A stretch of DNA of 64,000 nt from Luteimonas terricola (GCF_004352845.1 NZ_SJRX01000002.1:248001-312000); one strand, 5' to 3'. Shown: positions 17,232 through 28,099, counted from the first letter of the stretch. Numbers and translations: made by a program. The notes: generated from the sequence alone by a model not told the origin.

Positions 17232-18397
17232 TGCGGCTCGCGCCCCGCGATCGCCTGCGCCAGCTGGTGCACGGCCAGCGAATACATCGGCGAGCGGTTG
17301 TAGCGGCTGATGACGTAGAAATTGCGGTAGCCGAGCCAGTACTCGCGCCCGGCGTCGCCATCGAGCGCGATCACGGTGGCGCCCTCGCCCACCGGCTCGC
17401 CCGGCCGCGGGGTGAAGCCCTGCTGCGCCAGCAGCGGCAGCGAATGGTCGGGCTCGAGCGACTTCGGATCGCCGCTGGGCACGAATTCCTCCGCACCGGC
17501 GGCCTTGTCGGCGCGCGCGACCACCGGCGCCCCGCGCTCCCAGCCGTGGATCACGAAATAGTTGGCGATCGAGGCGAAGACGTCGGGCTTGTGGGTGAGC
17601 AGGTCGCGGCGGCCGTCGCCGTCACCGTCCTTCGCCCACAGCCGGTAGCTGGACGGCATGAACTGGCCCATGCCCATGGCGCCGGCATAGCTGCCCTTGA
17701 GCGCGGCAAGGTCGAGCTGCGGCTCCTCGGCGACCAGCGCGAACAGCTGCGCCAGCTCGCCGGCGAAGAACGGCGCGCGCCGGGGGAAGCCGAAGGCGAG
17801 CGTGTACAGCGCATCGAGCACGCGATGGTTGCCGGTGATGCGGCCGTAGCTGGTCTCGACGCCGATGATGGCGACGATGTATTCGGCCGGCACGCCGGTG
17901 TCGGCGGCGACGCGGTCGAGCGCGGCGCGGTTCTCCGCATAGAACGCGCGGCCGCCGCTGATGCGGGCGTCGTTGATGAAGATCGGGCGATAGTCGCGCC
18001 AGGGACGCACGGCTTCGGCCGGGCGCGACATGGCATCGACGATCGACTGCTTGTGTTCCGCGCCAGCGAGCACGCTGCGGATGCGCCCGCGGTCGACGCC
18101 ATAGGTGGTGGCGGTGTAGTCGACGAAGGCGGCGATGCGCTGCTCGCGGCTGAGTGCGGGATCGGTCACCGACGGCGGCGCGACCGGACGCTCCGGCGGC
18201 TGCGGCACCGGCGGCAGCAAGCCCGGTGCCGACGGCGCCACTGCCGGCACGGCTTCGACCACGATGGGCGCGGGTTCGGCCGCGGACGCGGGTGCATGGA
18301 CGATCGCGGAAGGGGCGCAGGCTGCAAGCAGCAGCAGCGCTGCCAGGACCGGCAGCAGGCGCGGTCGAGGACGGGTCGGTCGCGGGTGTCGGTTCAT
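17228..18397 (-). CDS. mltB: membrane-bound lytic murein transglycosylase B
   Basis: Lytic transglycosylase, 389 residues, outer-membrane lipoprotein. Lipobox LLLAACAPS at about residues 21-28. A Pro/Ala linker of about 50 residues is followed by the SLT_2 domain. The catalytic Glu is in IIGVETSYGRITGNHRVLDAL, and GSYAGAMGMGQFMPSSY plus DGDGDGRRDL (EF-hand-like calcium loop) are characteristic. It lies between rodA and rlpA, coupled to rlpA by overlap, and is separated from rodA by 65 bases. The start at 18397 provides the lipoprotein signal. Confidence 0.94.
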   Translation of the reverse strand: MNRHPRPTRPRPRLLPVLAALLLLAACAPSAIVHAPASAAEPAPIVVEAVPAVAPSAPGLLPPVPQPPERPVAPPSVTDPALSREQRIAAFVDYTATTYGVDRGRIRSVLAGAEHKQSIVDAMSRPAEAVRPWRDYRPIFINDARISGGRAFYAENRAALDRVAADTGVPAEYIVAIIGVETSYGRITGNHRVLDALYTLAFGFPRRAPFFAGELAQLFALVAEEPQLDLAALKGSYAGAMGMGQFMPSSYRLWAKDGDGDGRRDLLTHKPDVFASIANYFVIHGWERGAPVVARADKAAGAEEFVPSGDPKSLEPDHSLPLLAQQGFTPRPGEPVGEGATVIALDGDAGREYWLGYRNFYVISRYNRSPMYSLAVHQLAQAIAGREPQ

Positions 18398-18462
18398 CGG
18401 CGGCGAGGTTAGCACGCAGCCCTGTGGCACAAGCCCGTCGCGTTCATGCCCCGTTGTGGCGC

Positions 18463-19575
18463 TCAGCGCCCGCGCACCGGCCGCGCGGCATGCACCGCCA
18501 TCACCACGCCCATGCCCGCCAGCAGCGAGACCGCCGCGGTACCGCCGAAGCTCAGCAGCGGCATCGGCACGCCCACCACCGGCAGCAGTCCCGAGACCAT
18601 GCCGCCGTTGACCAGCACGTACACGAACAGCGCCAGCCCCAACGCGCCGGCGAGCAGCCGCCCGAAGCCGTCGCGCGACGCCGCCGCGATCCACAGGCAA
18701 CGCCCCACCACCACCAGGTAAAGGGCCAGCACCGCGACCACCCCGAACCAGCCGAACTCCTCCGACAGCACCGCGAAGATGAAGTCGGTGGTGTGCTCGG
18801 GCACGTAGTTGAGGTGCGACTGCGAGCCCTGCCCCCAGCCCTGGCCGTCGAGGCCGCCGGAACCGATCGCGATCTTCGACTGGATGATGTTCCAGCCCGC
18901 GCCCAGCGGATCGGACTCCGGATCCAGAAAGGTCAGGATCCGATCCTTCTGGTACGGGCGCAGGAACCAGACCCATGCCGCCGGCGCCGCCCCCGCCACC
19001 GCCGCCGCCGCCGCCACGAACCACCACCACGACATCCCGGCGAGGAACAGCACGAAGGCACCGCTGGCGGCGACCAGCATCGCGGTGCCGAAGTCCGGCT
19101 GCAGCAGGATCAGCCCGGTGGGCACCGCCACCAGCAGCATGCCTGCCACCGTGGACACGAAGCCCGGCGGCTGCGGGCGCTCGTTGAGGTACCAGGCGAC
19201 CGCCATCGGCAGGCTGAGCTTGAGCAGCTCGGCGGGCTGGAAATAGAACACCCCCAGGTCGAGCCAGTGCGCGCCGCTGCGGCCGGTGCCAACGAACAGC
19301 ACCGCCACCAGCGGCAGCAGCGACACCACGTAGGCCGCCGGCGCCGCGTCGCGCAGGCGCAGCAGCGGCACCCGCGACAGCAGCCACAGCACGCCCAGCC
19401 CCACGCCGTAGCGCGCGCCCTGCGAGGTGACCAGTGCCGGATTCTGCCCGCCCGCGCTGTACAGCACGGCCAGGCCGATGCCCATCAGCGCCACCAGCGC
19501 GCCCAGCAGCACCCAGTCCAGGGTGCGCACGAAGCGCTGCAGCAGCTCGAGCAGGAAGCGCAGGATGGCGTTCAA
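18463..19575 (-). CDS. rodA: rod shape-determining glycosyltransferase RodA (TTG start)
   Basis: SEDS-family peptidoglycan polymerase of the elongasome, 370 residues, about ten transmembrane helices. SEDS hallmarks: FQPAELLKLSLPMAVAWYL, GTAMLVAASG, WGQGSQSHLNYVPEHTTDFIFAVLSEEFGW with the catalytic Asp region, and GLLPVVGVPMPLLSFGGTA. The start must be TTG at 19575, because it gives the family N-terminus (NAILRFLLELLQRF) and overlaps the mrdA stop as TTGA; no ATG is available nearby. It works with PBP2 (mrdA), whose gene is immediately upstream. Confidence 0.94.
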   Translation of the reverse strand: MNAILRFLLELLQRFVRTLDWVLLGALVALMGIGLAVLYSAGGQNPALVTSQGARYGVGLGVLWLLSRVPLLRLRDAAPAAYVVSLLPLVAVLFVGTGRSGAHWLDLGVFYFQPAELLKLSLPMAVAWYLNERPQPPGFVSTVAGMLLVAVPTGLILLQPDFGTAMLVAASGAFVLFLAGMSWWWFVAAAAAVAGAAPAAWVWFLRPYQKDRILTFLDPESDPLGAGWNIIQSKIAIGSGGLDGQGWGQGSQSHLNYVPEHTTDFIFAVLSEEFGWFGVVAVLALYLVVVGRCLWIAAASRDGFGRLLAGALGLALFVYVLVNGGMVSGLLPVVGVPMPLLSFGGTAAVSLLAGMGVVMAVHAARPVRGR

Positions 19576-21536
19576 GGCCGCTGCTCCGCGTCGTCCAGCA
19601 CCCGCGCCCCGGCGCTGCCCAGGACCGCAGACACCACGCCCTCGAATGGATCGACCGCCGGCGCATCCTCGCCGTCCACCGTCGATGCCGGCTCGGGCAT
19701 TTCCCCGAGCAGCCAGGCGTCGAAGATGCGCCGTGCGATCGGCGCCGCCGTGGCGCCGCCGTAGCCGCCGTGCTCGACCACCACCACCAGCGCGATGGTC
19801 GGCTGCTCCGCCGGCGCGTAGCCGGCGAACAGCGCCTGGTGGCGCAGGTGGTAGGGCAGCGTTCGCGGATCCAGGCTGACGCCGCCGCGACGACTGACCC
19901 GCTGCGCGGTGCCGGTCTTGCCGGCCATGCGGTAGGGCGATCCGCGTGCCATCGCCGTCGCCGTGCCGCGGCCGTGGATGGTGGCCTCCATGCCTTCCTG
20001 CACCGCGCGCAGGTGGGTCGGGTTGTCGGTGATTCGCGGTGCGGGAGCCATCGCAAGCGGTACCCAGGGCACGTCGTAGCCGCTGCGCCGCTCTGCAACC
20101 AGGCGCAGGGGATGCAGGTCGCCGCCGTTGGCGATCGCCGCGGTGCCGCGCGCCATCTGCAGCGCGGTCGCCACCCAGTAGCCCTGGCCGATGCCGGCGA
20201 TCACGGTCTCGCCCGGGTACCAGGGCTCGCGGCTGTTGCGCAGCTTCCACTCGCGCGAAGGCACGATGCCCGAGGTTTCGCCGGTCAGGTCGATGCCGGT
20301 GGGCTCGCCGAAGCCGTAGCGGTGCATGTACTCCGCGAAGCGGTCGATGCCCATGTCGTAGGCGAGCTTGTAGTAGTAGTAGTTGATCGAGCGCGAGATC
20401 GAGTCGCGCAGGTCGACCCAGCCGGCGGCGCGGCCGGCGTCCCGATATCCGCGGCTCTGCCCCGGGATGAAGAACTCCCCGGTCGAGAACACCCGGCTTT
20501 CCGGCGTACGCAGGCCGCTGTCGAGCCCGGCCAGGGCCGCGAAGGGCTTCACGATCGAACCCAGCGGCCCGCCACCGAGCACGTTGCGGTTGAACAGCGG
20601 CCGCGCCGGGTCATCCATGAGCGTGCGGTAGTCGGTGGTGGAGATCCCGTTGACGAACAGGTTGGGGTCGTAGCCCGGCAGGCTGACCATCGCCAACACC
20701 TGGCCGGTGGCGGGGTCCACCGCGACCGCCGACCCGTGCATCTCGCCGAATGCGAGCACCATCGCCCGCTGCAGCTCGGCGTCGATCGACAGCTTCAGAT
20801 CGGCCCCGGCCGTGGCCGGCACCAGCCCGAGCCGCCCCAGGGCGCGCCCCTCGACGTTGGTCTCGACCTGCTCGTAGCCGACCACGCCGCGCAGGGCCTC
20901 GTCGTAGTAGCGCTCCAGGCCGGTGCGCCCGGTGTGGGTGAACACCGCGTGGCCTTCGCCGAAGCGCGCGATATCGTCCTCGTCGGTTCGCCCGACGTAG
21001 CCGACCACGTGTGCCAGCAGCTCGCCATAGGGATAGCGGCGGTTGAGGTAGGGCACGAGCTCCACGCCCGGGAAGCGCCAGCGCTCGACGGCGAAACGCG
21101 CGGCTTCCTCGTCGTCGATACGCAGCTTGAGCGTGATCGCGCGGAAGGAACGCGTGGACCTGCGTGCGACCTCGAAGCGCTCGATGTCCTCGGGCGCAAG
21201 CTCGACCACCTCCGACAGCGCCTGGACCAGCGCCGGGATGTCGCCCGCGTCCTCCGGGGTCACGTCGAGGCGGTAGGCGGGGATGTTGTCGGCCAGGATC
21301 CGGCCTTCGCGGTCGAGGATCAGGCCGCGCCCGGGCACCACCGGTCGCGGCTTGATGCGGTTGGCCTGCGAGCGCTTGGCATAGTCGTCGTGGTCGAGCA
21401 CCTGCAGCTTGAAGTACCAGCCGGCGAGCCCTGCCAGCGACAGCAGCACGACCGCGAAGCCGAACAGCGCGCGGCCGCGGAACATGCGGGCCTCCGCCTC
21501 CGGGTTGCGCAGCCGGCGGCCGCGTGCGCCGGCCAT
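19572..21536 (-). CDS. mrdA: penicillin-binding protein 2 (elongasome transpeptidase)
   Basis: Inner-membrane transpeptidase of lateral wall growth, 654 residues. A single N-terminal anchor helix (LFGFAVVLLSLAGLAGWYF, about 24-42) leads to the dimerisation domain (RIKPRPVVPGRGLILDREGRILADN) and a transpeptidase domain. The active-site serine is in GSIVKPFAAL, the SxN motif in SRSINYYYYKLA and KTG in MAGKTGTAQR. The C-terminal tail after IARRIFDAWLLG is about 45 residues longer than in E. coli and acidic. The ATG shares one base with the mreD stop (TGATG). The start at 21536 is preferred over an upstream frame extension that is arginine-rich and unlike the family. Confidence 0.95.
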   Translation of the reverse strand: MAGARGRRLRNPEAEARMFRGRALFGFAVVLLSLAGLAGWYFKLQVLDHDDYAKRSQANRIKPRPVVPGRGLILDREGRILADNIPAYRLDVTPEDAGDIPALVQALSEVVELAPEDIERFEVARRSTRSFRAITLKLRIDDEEAARFAVERWRFPGVELVPYLNRRYPYGELLAHVVGYVGRTDEDDIARFGEGHAVFTHTGRTGLERYYDEALRGVVGYEQVETNVEGRALGRLGLVPATAGADLKLSIDAELQRAMVLAFGEMHGSAVAVDPATGQVLAMVSLPGYDPNLFVNGISTTDYRTLMDDPARPLFNRNVLGGGPLGSIVKPFAALAGLDSGLRTPESRVFSTGEFFIPGQSRGYRDAGRAAGWVDLRDSISRSINYYYYKLAYDMGIDRFAEYMHRYGFGEPTGIDLTGETSGIVPSREWKLRNSREPWYPGETVIAGIGQGYWVATALQMARGTAAIANGGDLHPLRLVAERRSGYDVPWVPLAMAPAPRITDNPTHLRAVQEGMEATIHGRGTATAMARGSPYRMAGKTGTAQRVSRRGGVSLDPRTLPYHLRHQALFAGYAPAEQPTIALVVVVEHGGYGGATAAPIARRIFDAWLLGEMPEPASTVDGEDAPAVDPFEGVVSAVLGSAGARVLDDAEQRP

Positions 21537-22021
21537 CACCGGCGCGCGCCGCGGCCCATGCGCAGCGCGTCCAGCAGCACGAAGACCGGCGCCCACAGCA
21601 GCATGCCCGGCAACGGCGCCCACCAGTAAGCCAGCGGCAGCACCGGCTCACCGAGGCCCAGGTGGATGATGGTGCTGATCACGCGGTCGTTGAGCAGCAG
21701 GCCGCCGATCGCCAGCGCCTGCTGCGGCATCGGGAAGAAACGCAGCTGGGTGCGGAAGCGTTGCAGGATGAAGCTCATCACCACCAGGCGCAGCGCCTGT
21801 TCGCCGAGCAGCCCGCCGAAGGCGAGGTCGGCCACCAGGCCCGCGGCGAACGCGAAGCCCAGGCCGACGCGCTCGCTGTCCTCGATCACCCAGTACGCCA
21901 GCACCAGCGCCAGCCAGTAGGGACGCAGCGGCTGCAGCAGCTCCGGCATCGGCAGCAGGCCCAGCAGCAGGGCCAGCAGGACGCTGACCGGGAGCACCCA
22001 GAGGCGGCCTCGGGCGCTCAT
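21536..22021 (-). CDS. mreD: rod shape-determining protein MreD
   Basis: Small integral membrane protein of the elongasome, 161 residues with five to six predicted helices. Visible segments include WVLPVSVLLALLLGLLPM at the N-terminus and LRPYWLALVLAYWVI. The short motif GLGFAFAAGLVADLAFGGLLGEQAL is typical of MreD. It links MreBC to the synthases. The ATG overlaps the mreC stop by four bases and the stop overlaps mrdA, consistent with tight translational coupling across the cluster. Confidence 0.93.
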   Translation of the reverse strand: MSARGRLWVLPVSVLLALLLGLLPMPELLQPLRPYWLALVLAYWVIEDSERVGLGFAFAAGLVADLAFGGLLGEQALRLVVMSFILQRFRTQLRFFPMPQQALAIGGLLLNDRVISTIIHLGLGEPVLPLAYWWAPLPGMLLWAPVFVLLDALRMGRGARR

Positions 22022-22938
22022 TCGCCCGCCCCGTCCGGCGCTTCGGCCGTCGTCGTGACCGCGTCCGCGTCGGTCGCCGTCCCCGTCCCGATGGGTGTCG
22101 CCGGCTGGTCGCGCAGCAGGAGCACGTCGCGGCCGCGATCGAGCTGGGCCGCGGCGTCCACGTCGCCGACCAGGAAGGCCCGGCTGTCGTCCGGGCGCAG
22201 GGAGGCGATCGTGCCCACCGGGAAACCGGGCGGGAAACGCCCGCCCAGCCCCGAGGTGATCAGCACGTCGCCGGTGCGCACGTCACTCGACAGCGGCACG
22301 TTGCGCAGCTCGAGCACGTCGCCGCGGCCGGTGCCGTAGACGATCAGGCGCACGCCGGTGCGCGCCACCGCCACCGGCACCGCGTGGTCGGGATCGGTCA
22401 GCAGGAGCACCACCGCGGTGGTCGGCGTGGCCTCGATCACCTGCCCGACCAGGCCGCTGGCGTCGATCACCGCCTGCCCGCCGCGCACGCCGCTGCGGGT
22501 GCCGGCGTTGAGCATCAGGCGCTGGCGGGTGGGATCGAGGTCGACGTCGAGGATCGGCGCCAGCTGCACCTCCTGGCCACCGCGCTCGGCGGCGCCGAGC
22601 AGGCCGCGCAGGCGCGCGTTCTCCTCGGCCTCGACCTGCAGCCGCGCCTGGCGGGCAGCGCCCAGCAGCAACTCGTTGCGCAGGTGCCGGTTCTCTTCCG
22701 ACAGGCGCGCGCGGGTGGCGGCATCGTCGCGCAGCCCCTCGCCCAGGCGCGAAGGCAGCCCGGCCAGCCACCACACCGGCTGCATGGCGACGCTGGCGTG
22801 GCCACGCGCCTGGGCCAGCCAGTCGCCGCGGTGGTCGAGCAGGATCAGGGTGGCCGACAGCGCGAGATAGGCGAGCAGCCGCAGCGTGCCGGCGACGTCA
22901 CTGGATCGGGGGGGGGCGGAACCGGCGTAGTTGGACAC
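22018..22938 (-). CDS. mreC: rod shape-determining protein MreC
   Basis: Bitopic inner-membrane protein with a periplasmic scaffold domain that activates PBP2/RodA, 306 residues. N-terminal helix about residues 18-36 (LRLLAYLALSATLILLDH), then a coiled coil with many Arg/Glu/Leu (about 75-115), then the beta-barrel core with VRGGQAVIDASGLVGQV and DVLITSGLGGRFPPGFPVG. The C-terminus is a Thr/Ala/Asp-rich tail. The start is GTG at 22938, 23 bases after mreB; no in-frame ATG gives a complete N-terminus. Confidence 0.93.
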   Translation of the reverse strand: MSNYAGSAPPRSSDVAGTLRLLAYLALSATLILLDHRGDWLAQARGHASVAMQPVWWLAGLPSRLGEGLRDDAATRARLSEENRHLRNELLLGAARQARLQVEAEENARLRGLLGAAERGGQEVQLAPILDVDLDPTRQRLMLNAGTRSGVRGGQAVIDASGLVGQVIEATPTTAVVLLLTDPDHAVPVAVARTGVRLIVYGTGRGDVLELRNVPLSSDVRTGDVLITSGLGGRFPPGFPVGTIASLRPDDSRAFLVGDVDAAAQLDRGRDVLLLRDQPATPIGTGTATDADAVTTTAEAPDGAGE

Positions 22939-22961
22939 GGTGGGTGCCGGGGGCTGTCAGC

Positions 22962-24167
<1,206 letters not shown>

Positions 24168-24285
24168 CTATGCGGCCGCCGCGCCCCGAAGGCCCGGACG
24201 GCCCGTCGCCGGTCCCCGGCACCCCCACCCAATCGAGAACGCCGTCCCATCCGGGCCGGCACCCAGCCCCCGGAGCGCCTTCCCG

Positions 24286-25218
24286 ATGCCTGCACTGATC
24301 TGCGGTTCCCTGGCCTACGACACCATCATGGTGTTCCCCGACCAGTTCAAGAACCACATCCTGCCGGACAAGGTGCACATCCTGAACGTCTCGTTCCTGG
24401 TGCCGCGGATGCGCCGCGAGTTCGGCGGCTGCGCCGGCAACATCGCCTACAACCTCAAGCTGCTGGGCGGCGACCCGATCCCGATGGCCACCGTGGGCCA
24501 GGACTTCGGCCCCTACCGCCAGTGGTTCGAGGAAAACGACATCACCCTCGACCGGGTCAAGGTGATCGACGAGCTGTTCACCCCGCAGGCGTTCATCACC
24601 ACCGACCACGACAACAACCAGATCACCGCCTTCCACCCCGGCGCGATGATGCGCAGCTACGAGAACCACGTGCGCGACGTGCCGGGCGTGACCATCGGCA
24701 TCGTCAGCCCCGACGGCTACGAGGGCATGCTGCAGAACGCGAAGGAGTTCGCCGAGGCCGGCATCCCCTTCATCTTCGACCCGGGCCAGGCGATGCCGCT
24801 GTTCAACGGCGAGGAGCTGCGCGCCTTCATCGAACAGGCCGACTACGTCACCGTCAACGATTACGAATCCAACCTGCTGCAGGAGCGTACCGGCTGGGAC
24901 GAGAAGACCATCGCCGGCAAGGTGAAGGCCTATATCGCCACCCGCGGTCCGCAGGGTGCCTGCATCCACGCCGACGGCAAGCTCTACGACGTGGCGCCGG
25001 CGCACGAGCGCCGCATCACCGACCCGACCGGCTGCGGCGACGCCTTCCGCGCCGGCCTGATCTTCGGCATCGAGAAGGGTTACGACTGGGAGACGATCGG
25101 CCGCATCGGCAACCTGATGGGCGCGCTCAAGGTCGAGCACCCGGGAACGCAGAACCAGCGCTTCGACTACGCCGAGTTCGCGGGGCAGTTCCGGCAGCAG
25201 TTCGGGTACGCGCTGTAG
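24286..25218 (+). CDS. PfkB-family carbohydrate/nucleoside kinase (adenosine kinase-like)
   Basis: Cytoplasmic ribokinase-fold kinase, 310 residues. N-terminal CGSLAYDTIM and FGGCAGNIAYNLKLLGG are the PfkB substrate motifs; the C-terminal DPTGCGDAFRAGLIFG holds the catalytic Asp and anion hole. The sequence SFLVPRMRREFGGCAGN, with HDNNQITAFHPGAM, resembles bacterial adenosine-kinase-like members rather than fructokinases, but the substrate is not certain. It stands alone, divergent from mreB, and converges on the next gene. The 280 bases before it (24006-24285) contain no other gene that I can support; several G- and C-tracts are present. Confidence 0.85.
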   Translation: MPALICGSLAYDTIMVFPDQFKNHILPDKVHILNVSFLVPRMRREFGGCAGNIAYNLKLLGGDPIPMATVGQDFGPYRQWFEENDITLDRVKVIDELFTPQAFITTDHDNNQITAFHPGAMMRSYENHVRDVPGVTIGIVSPDGYEGMLQNAKEFAEAGIPFIFDPGQAMPLFNGEELRAFIEQADYVTVNDYESNLLQERTGWDEKTIAGKVKAYIATRGPQGACIHADGKLYDVAPAHERRITDPTGCGDAFRAGLIFGIEKGYDWETIGRIGNLMGALKVEHPGTQNQRFDYAEFAGQFRQQFGYAL

Positions 25219-25255
25219 GGAAGGTGCCCGAAGGGCGGGTGGGAGCGCGCTTGCC

Positions 25256-26011
25256 TCAGTTCCAGTCCGGCAGCCGCTTCCGCTCCAGCCCGCCGACTTC
25301 GAACACCGCGGTGCGGGTGCCGCCCGCCTTGACCGGGTAGTCGACCGTCAACCGCTTCGCACCGTCGATCATCCGCCACAGCGCGCGCTCATCGTCGATG
25401 AACATCGCGATCGCCTCGTCGGTGTCGGGGCGGTTGGCGGCCATGCGCACCGGCGCGGCATCGTCCACGGTCACCGACACCCGGCAGGCGCCATAGCAGT
25501 CGAAGTCGCCAGCCTGCATCACCAGGTAGCTGCTGCGGCCCCAGGACGGATGGTCGCGGAAGATCAGCCGCACGGGCCTGGCACCGCTGCCGTCGCTGTC
25601 CACGCCCTCGCGGGAAAAGATCGCGGCCGCGAGCTGGTTGCCGCCCTTGACTGCCTCCGTGTTGTAGGCCCACAGCGCGTTCAGCCGTGCCGCTTCGCGG
25701 GCCGCGTTGGCCTTGGTGCGCACCTCTTCGTGCAGCGGGCGGATGCGCTCCGCGGCCGCCGTGTCCGGCCAGCGCGCGAGGAGCACGTCGCCCTGGGCGC
25801 CGGCCAGCACCCAGTTCTCCGCCGCGTATGCGGCATCGAAATCGGCGGCGGCCTGCCCGGCTGCCGCTTCGTTGGCCTCTGCCTGCACCGCAGCCTGGGC
25901 CTGGGCCTGTGCGGCCGGGTCCTGGCAGGCGGCCAGCATGCTCAAGGTGGCCAGAAGGGACACCGCGAGCAGCGTGCTGCGTCGGGCGTGGGCGGGACGG
26001 TGGGTGCTCAT
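25256..26011 (-). CDS. uncharacterised lipoprotein
   Basis: Exported protein of 251 residues with a lipobox (LSMLAAC-QD, Cys about 29). An Ala/Gln-rich, probably helical stretch of about 40 residues follows the cysteine. The C-terminal 130 residues contain repeated beta-type segments (PVRLIFRDHPSWGRSSYLVM, CRVSVTVDDAAPVRM, IAMFIDDERALWRMIDGAKRLTVDY). A pair of cysteines in DFDCYGACRV could form a disulfide. No known domain is recognised. ATG 26011 is chosen over ATG 26023 because GGGAG lies five bases before it. It follows the M1 peptidase gene's stop region on the same strand but is read first. Confidence 0.8.
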   Translation of the reverse strand: MSTHRPAHARRSTLLAVSLLATLSMLAACQDPAAQAQAQAAVQAEANEAAAGQAAADFDAAYAAENWVLAGAQGDVLLARWPDTAAAERIRPLHEEVRTKANAAREAARLNALWAYNTEAVKGGNQLAAAIFSREGVDSDGSGARPVRLIFRDHPSWGRSSYLVMQAGDFDCYGACRVSVTVDDAAPVRMAANRPDTDEAIAMFIDDERALWRMIDGAKRLTVDYPVKAGGTRTAVFEVGGLERKRLPDWN

Positions 26012-26038
26012 GCGGACTCCCATGGATGCTGCCTGGCC

Positions 26039-28099
26039 TCAGCGGCCGGTCGGCGCCGGACGGGTGGGATCGCCGTCGGCGGCCGGCATCGCCGGTGCGT
26101 CGTCAGCCTGCGGCGGGGCGGCCTCGACGGCCTCCAGCGCCGCGGGCGCCACCGGAATGCCGCTGCCCGGCGCCGGCTTCGCTTCGGCGATCACCCGCTC
26201 CACCGAACCGGTGGTGATCGGGTGGTAGCCGGGGCGCGCGGCGGCCAGCTGCTGCTTCGCGAATTCCAGCCCCGCCTCGGTGGCGACCAGCGCCTGGTAG
26301 GTCGGCATGATCAGCTTGCGACGGCCGATCGTGCGCACGAAGTCCGCGATCGCCGGATAGGCCTGCACGTAGCCGCTGCGCACCGCCAGCGGATACCAGC
26401 GCTGTGCGATCTCGCCGTTGGGCGTGCCGGTGAAGCGATAGGCGGTGTCGAGCTGCGAGAGCTGTTCGGTCGACAGCGTGCCCGGAAGCCCCTCGAGGAA
26501 GTGCACCCACTCCTGCGTGCTCCACTCATCGGTGATCACCTGCGGCGGCAGGGTGTTGCTGCCCAGCCAGCCCAGGCGCGCGCTGTCGACCACGCCGAAG
26601 TTGCGCGACAGCACCCGCGGCGCGGTGGCCGGGATGCCGGGCTCGTACAGCCAGGTGTCGAACTCGGCGCGGCTGACCTTGCCCGGATACTTGCCCAGCA
26701 GGTGCTCCTGCGCGTACTCCACGAAGCGTGCGGTGGGGATCGACTGGAACGCGAAGTGGTCGAAGTAGCCGCGCAGGAAGGCGTCGAACTCGGCGCGCCC
26801 GAAGCGCTCCTCCAGGAACTGCAGGAACCACGCGCCCTTGTCGTAGGACACCGCGCTGAGCGAGTCGTCGGGATCCTTCACCACGCCCGGTCGCACGGCC
26901 AGGGCCTGCTCTTCCGGGCCCATGCCTTCGAGCTCGGCCTTCAGCCCGTTGCGCGAGATCACGTACTCCATGTCGGCGCGCTCCTTGCCGTACAGCGCCT
27001 CGACGATGCGGTTCTCGACGTAGCTGGTGAAGCCCTCGTTGAGCCAGCCGTCCTTGGCGCTGGAGTTGGTGACCAGGTTGCCCGACCAGCTGTGCGCCAG
27101 CTCGTGCGCGATCAGCGAGACCAGCGACTTGTCGCCCACGATCACCGTCGGCGTGATGAAGGACAGGCGCGGATTCTCCATGCCGCCGTAGGGGAACGAC
27201 GGCGGCAGGATCAGCAGGTCGTAGCGCTCCCAGCGGTAGGGGCCGTAGAGCGACTCCGCGGTGGCGATCATCTTTTCGGTGTCTTCGAACTCGGCCACCG
27301 AGCGGTCGACCATGCCGGGCTCGGCCCAGACGCCCGCGCGCGCCGAGATCGGCTTGAACACCAGGTCGCCAGCCGCGATCGCCATCAGGTAGGACGGAAT
27401 GCGCTGCGGCATGCTGAAGCTGTAGTCGCCGTCGCGCGCGGCGGCCGGGTCGTTGTCGGCGCTCATCAGCACCATCACGTCGGCGGGCGAGGTGACCTGC
27501 GCGCTGTAGGTGTAGCGCACGCGCGGCGTGTCCTGCAGCGGCACCCACGACCTGGCGTGGATCGCCTGCGACTGGCTGAACATGAAGGGCGTGGCCTTGC
27601 CGCCGGTCATCTCGGCGTCGAGCCACTGCAGGCCCGAAGCGGCGGGCGAGGTGCTGTAGGCGACGCGGACGTGCTCGTTGCGCTCCGGAACCTGGATGCT
27701 GAGCTTGCTGCCAAGCAGGTCGTCGCGACCGGCCAGGGTGTACTCCAGCGGCGTCCAGGCACCGCCCTCGCCCTCGCCTTCGATGCGCTCGATGGTCAGG
27801 TCGCGGGTGTCGAGGACCAGCTCGGCGGCCGTATCGTCGCGCCAGTCCAGGGTGTAGGTGGCGGTGCCGCTGATGGTGCGGGCGTCGAAATCCAGCGCCA
27901 GGTCGAGCGCCAGGTCGTCGATCGCGACCTTGTCGGGCTCGGCGTAGGAATGCTCGTCGTAGTCGCCGCCGCTGGCGGCAGCCTGCGGCTTGGGCGCGAC
28001 GGGCGTGTCGGCGGGCGTCGGCTCGCGCTTGCAGGCGACGACGGCGAACAGGGCCAGCGCCGCGAACGCGGCCAGGCGGAAGGTGCGGCTCAGGGTCAT
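26039..28099 (-). CDS. M1 family metallopeptidase, lipoprotein (leukotriene-A4-hydrolase-like)
   Basis: Zinc aminopeptidase anchored at the membrane or outer membrane, 686 residues. Lipoprotein signal with lipobox FAVVACKRE (Cys about 23). An N-terminal beta-saddle domain is followed by the exopeptidase motif YGGMENPR, the zinc motif HELAHSW with the third ligand Glu in NEGFTSYVE, and a catalytic Tyr region VSYDKGAWF. A C-terminal armadillo-like helical domain (about 480-640) resembles leukotriene A4 hydrolase. The last 45 residues form a Pro/Ala-rich tail absent from relatives. A TAGAAT -10-like hexamer sits about 32 bases before the ATG. Confidence 0.93.
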   Translation of the reverse strand: MTLSRTFRLAAFAALALFAVVACKREPTPADTPVAPKPQAAASGGDYDEHSYAEPDKVAIDDLALDLALDFDARTISGTATYTLDWRDDTAAELVLDTRDLTIERIEGEGEGGAWTPLEYTLAGRDDLLGSKLSIQVPERNEHVRVAYSTSPAASGLQWLDAEMTGGKATPFMFSQSQAIHARSWVPLQDTPRVRYTYSAQVTSPADVMVLMSADNDPAAARDGDYSFSMPQRIPSYLMAIAAGDLVFKPISARAGVWAEPGMVDRSVAEFEDTEKMIATAESLYGPYRWERYDLLILPPSFPYGGMENPRLSFITPTVIVGDKSLVSLIAHELAHSWSGNLVTNSSAKDGWLNEGFTSYVENRIVEALYGKERADMEYVISRNGLKAELEGMGPEEQALAVRPGVVKDPDDSLSAVSYDKGAWFLQFLEERFGRAEFDAFLRGYFDHFAFQSIPTARFVEYAQEHLLGKYPGKVSRAEFDTWLYEPGIPATAPRVLSRNFGVVDSARLGWLGSNTLPPQVITDEWSTQEWVHFLEGLPGTLSTEQLSQLDTAYRFTGTPNGEIAQRWYPLAVRSGYVQAYPAIADFVRTIGRRKLIMPTYQALVATEAGLEFAKQQLAAARPGYHPITTGSVERVIAEAKPAPGSGIPVAPAALEAVEAAPPQADDAPAMPAADGDPTRPAPTGR

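Noticed and set aside
18975-19020. CCGCCGCC-type simple repeat
   Set aside because: It encodes an Ala/Ala/Val helix of RodA and is ordinary codon bias, not a separate repeat element.
22905-22920. Run of Gs near the mreC start as a slippage site
   Set aside because: A short homopolymer in GC-rich DNA; both mreC and its neighbours read through in frame without need for slippage.
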